From positions 558,001 through 622,000 of the forward strand of contig NZ_OY764544.1 of assembly GCF_963668475.1 (NCBI RefSeq): a DNA stretch of 64,000 nt, in the 5' to 3' direction. The notes beneath the pieces are model-generated. The model did no database searches. It saw only the letters and a list, made by a program, of their open reading frames with translations, and was not told the DNA's origin. The stretch is from an uncultured Methanospirillum sp. (lineage in GTDB: Archaea > Halobacteriota > Methanomicrobia > Methanomicrobiales > Methanospirillaceae). A program made the position numbers and the translations under genes. This document shows, in pieces, positions 62,597-64,000 of this stretch (its first letter is position 1; each line of letters begins with the position of its first letter).

Positions 62597-62788
62597 TCAG
62601 TGCGGGAGGTATACAAAGAGCAGGTATACAATGAAACCTAACAGTCCGACAACCAGCACACCGGCTGCTGCCACGAGGGCGATCTTGGTATATTCATCGC
62701 GCTTCGGGAAGCGTGCAAGTTTCAGAACCCGCCAGTATTTGCGAAAGAGTTCTTCATTCAGATTTAGATTTATCTTAGGGGTTTCCAT
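62597..62788 (-). CDS. secE: preprotein translocase subunit SecE
   Basis: A 63-aa protein: an amphipathic helix (NEELFRKYWRVLKLARFPKRDEYTKIAL) followed by a single membrane helix (VAAAGVLVVGLLGFIVYLLFVYL). This is the standard archaeal SecE/Sec61-gamma. It lies between ftsZ and spt5, the common archaeal order. Confidence 0.95.
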   Translation of the reverse strand: METPKINLNLNEELFRKYWRVLKLARFPKRDEYTKIALVAAAGVLVVGLLGFIVYLLFVYLPH

Positions 62789-62794
62789 ATGATA

Positions 62795-63886
62795 TCACTT
62801 CAGAAAGTCTATCTCAAAGTGTCTCTGAAATTTCGGGTTACTTTTCTCATTTCTCCCATATATTTGTGGCGACCGTACGCCGGTCAGGATCAGGAGAGTT
62901 CTGATCGTACCCTGCATCGTGTTATCGATCTGGGCTCCCCAGATGATACGTGCATCAGGGTCAATCAGGTTGTATACCTCTTCTACAACCCCCTCTGCCT
63001 CTGCCATGGTCATGTCTGCACCGCCGGTGACGTTGACGAGGGCAGATGTCGCGCCCGATATATCGATATCCAGTAGGGGGGATCTGATGGCCTTGCGCAC
63101 AGAATCAGCAGCCTTGTCAGTGGTGTCACTCTCACCCATCCCGATCATGGCAACGCCCCCCTTCTCCATAACTGCCCGTATATCAGCAAAGTCGAGGTTC
63201 ACTAGACCGGGCACTGTGATCAGTTCGGTGATACCTTTGACTGCCCGCATCAACACTTCATCAGCAACCTTGAACGCTGCAGAGAGGGGAAGCTTGGGAA
63301 CAACCTCCATGAGACGGTCATTTGGAACAACAATCACGGTATCAGCAACCTCACGGAGTCGTTCAAGTCCGGCTTCTGCATTCTCTGATCTGATGGCGCC
63401 TTCTGCCGTGAAGGGAAGAGTGACGACTGCTATAGTCAGAGCACCCTCTTCATGAGCCGCCTTGGCAACCACCGGAGCACATCCGGTCCCGGTTCCCCCC
63501 CCGAGCCCGGCAGTTATGAAGACCATGTCAGCATCATCGACAGCCCGGTGAATCTCGTGTTCACTCTCAAGAGCAGCCTCCTCACCAACCTGAGGATATG
63601 ACCCTGCCCCAAGCCCCCGGGTCCGTTGCCTTCCGATGAGGATACGATGATCAGCACGGACAGTGGCAAGATGCATGGCATCGGTGTTCACTGCATACAG
63701 GGTGGTTCCAGGGATCCCCTCATCATGCATCCTGCTGATGGTGTTTGATCCCCCACCCCCGCAACCGATGACCGCTATCTTGGTCATCATGGACTTGAGA
63801 ACCGCATCCAGATCGCTGTTGTTCTGCGGCGGTTCACTCTCTGCCTTAGCCCTGTTTAATGCCTCTTCGACAATTGATCTCATCAT
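62795..63886 (-). CDS. ftsZ: cell division protein FtsZ
   Basis: A 363-aa tubulin-like GTPase: [32 protein letters not shown], the G-box [44 protein letters not shown], and the T7 loop [15 protein letters not shown] with Asp. An N-terminal extension of about 37 residues is typical for archaeal FtsZ1. The ATG at 63886 overlaps the previous stop as ATGA, so I prefer it over 63895. Confidence 0.96.
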   Translation of the reverse strand: MMRSIVEEALNRAKAESEPPQNNSDLDAVLKSMMTKIAVIGCGGGGSNTISRMHDEGIPGTTLYAVNTDAMHLATVRADHRILIGRQRTRGLGAGSYPQVGEEAALESEHEIHRAVDDADMVFITAGLGGGTGTGCAPVVAKAAHEEGALTIAVVTLPFTAEGAIRSENAEAGLERLREVADTVIVVPNDRLMEVVPKLPLSAAFKVADEVLMRAVKGITELITVPGLVNLDFADIRAVMEKGGVAMIGMGESDTTDKAADSVRKAIRSPLLDIDISGATSALVNVTGGADMTMAEAEGVVEEVYNLIDPDARIIWGAQIDNTMQGTIRTLLILTGVRSPQIYGRNEKSNPKFQRHFEIDFLK

Positions 63887-64000
63887 GTGCCCCATCCCGG
63901 TATGCAGATCCTCTTTTCTGTCACCCTCATCACCATCGAAGAAGTTATCTCCCTGCCCTCATGCAGCACTGTCTCGCCGGCCATAAGTTTTCCAAACGCA
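63883..64000 (-). CDS. partial CDS at the right edge, C-terminal 38 residues
   Basis: The minus-strand frame ending with TGA at 63885-63883 is open to base 64000: [38 protein letters not shown]. Its stop overlaps the ftsZ start by four bases, the usual operon contact, which supports it as a real gene. The C-terminus alone does not identify the family; D-aminoacyl-tRNA deacylase is a possible neighbour in such clusters but is not shown by this sequence. Confidence 0.6.
   Translation of the reverse strand, partial: AFGKLMAGETVLHEGREITSSMVMRVTEKRICIPGWGT

Overview
The window is a chromosomal segment of a methanogenic archaeon, most likely a Methanomicrobiales member close to Methanospirillum. 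It carries three methanogenesis-marker genes (markers 2, 4 and 14), an archaeal histone, archaeal DnaG, the large subunit of replication factor C, archaeal-type S-adenosylmethionine synthetase, CDP-archaeol synthase, an FtsZ/SecE/Spt5/L11-L1-P0-L12 block and archaeal Shine-Dalgarno and TATA signals. The genus is inferred from gene content and protein character, not from a database search.

Layout. 1-14.8 kb is a housekeeping core: argF (cut by the window edge), purD, pyrE, carS, then a divergent radical SAM gene matching tetraether lipid synthase with an MptN-like ligase, followed by dnaG, pyrC, a DUF4349 lipoprotein, a universal stress protein, a DedA protein, an ACT protein, Sua5, a nucleotidyltransferase, a stand-alone Cas4-like protein and tRNA-Thr(CGT). 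Directly after the tRNA, 14.8-23.6 kb is accessory DNA. It holds a truncated exonuclease, small Cys proteins, VapBC, a HicB-like gene with an in-frame stop, a three-gene operon with an in-frame amber codon and a strong terminator, an AT-rich membrane gene, two RecA-like paralogues without a P-loop, and an IS630-type element. 23.7-30.8 kb has two OsmC genes, an ArsR regulator, a DUF1847 gene and a methyltransferase, with two near-identical operator/TATA elements, then an aldo/keto reductase and secreted or zinc-binding proteins.

30.9-43.5 kb is rich in signalling and surface genes. One tight operon joins an NCS2 (xanthine/uracil) permease with a C-terminal GHKL-ATPase-like extension, a STAS protein and a membrane SpoIIE-type phosphatase, which looks like a partner-switching module dedicated to a transporter. 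Next come a response regulator-PAS protein, a TPR protein, secreted proteins, and a cohesin-like gene coupled to a papain-fold/PKD/dockerin protein whose catalytic Cys and His positions are replaced. A large sensor kinase follows.

43.6-64 kb returns to core functions: marker 14, a DnaQ-like exonuclease, a glutaredoxin-like protein with a ferredoxin:disulfide reductase carrying a rubredoxin tail, mat-hisG-hisA-hisB, histone, markers 4 and 2, rfcL, archaemetzincin, a multispan membrane protein, and the translation/secretion/division block running L12-P0-L1-L11-Spt5-SecE-FtsZ on the minus strand. A dispersed hairpin repeat occurs three times (17.1, 35.5 and 38.4 kb) with a possible remnant near 46.57 kb.
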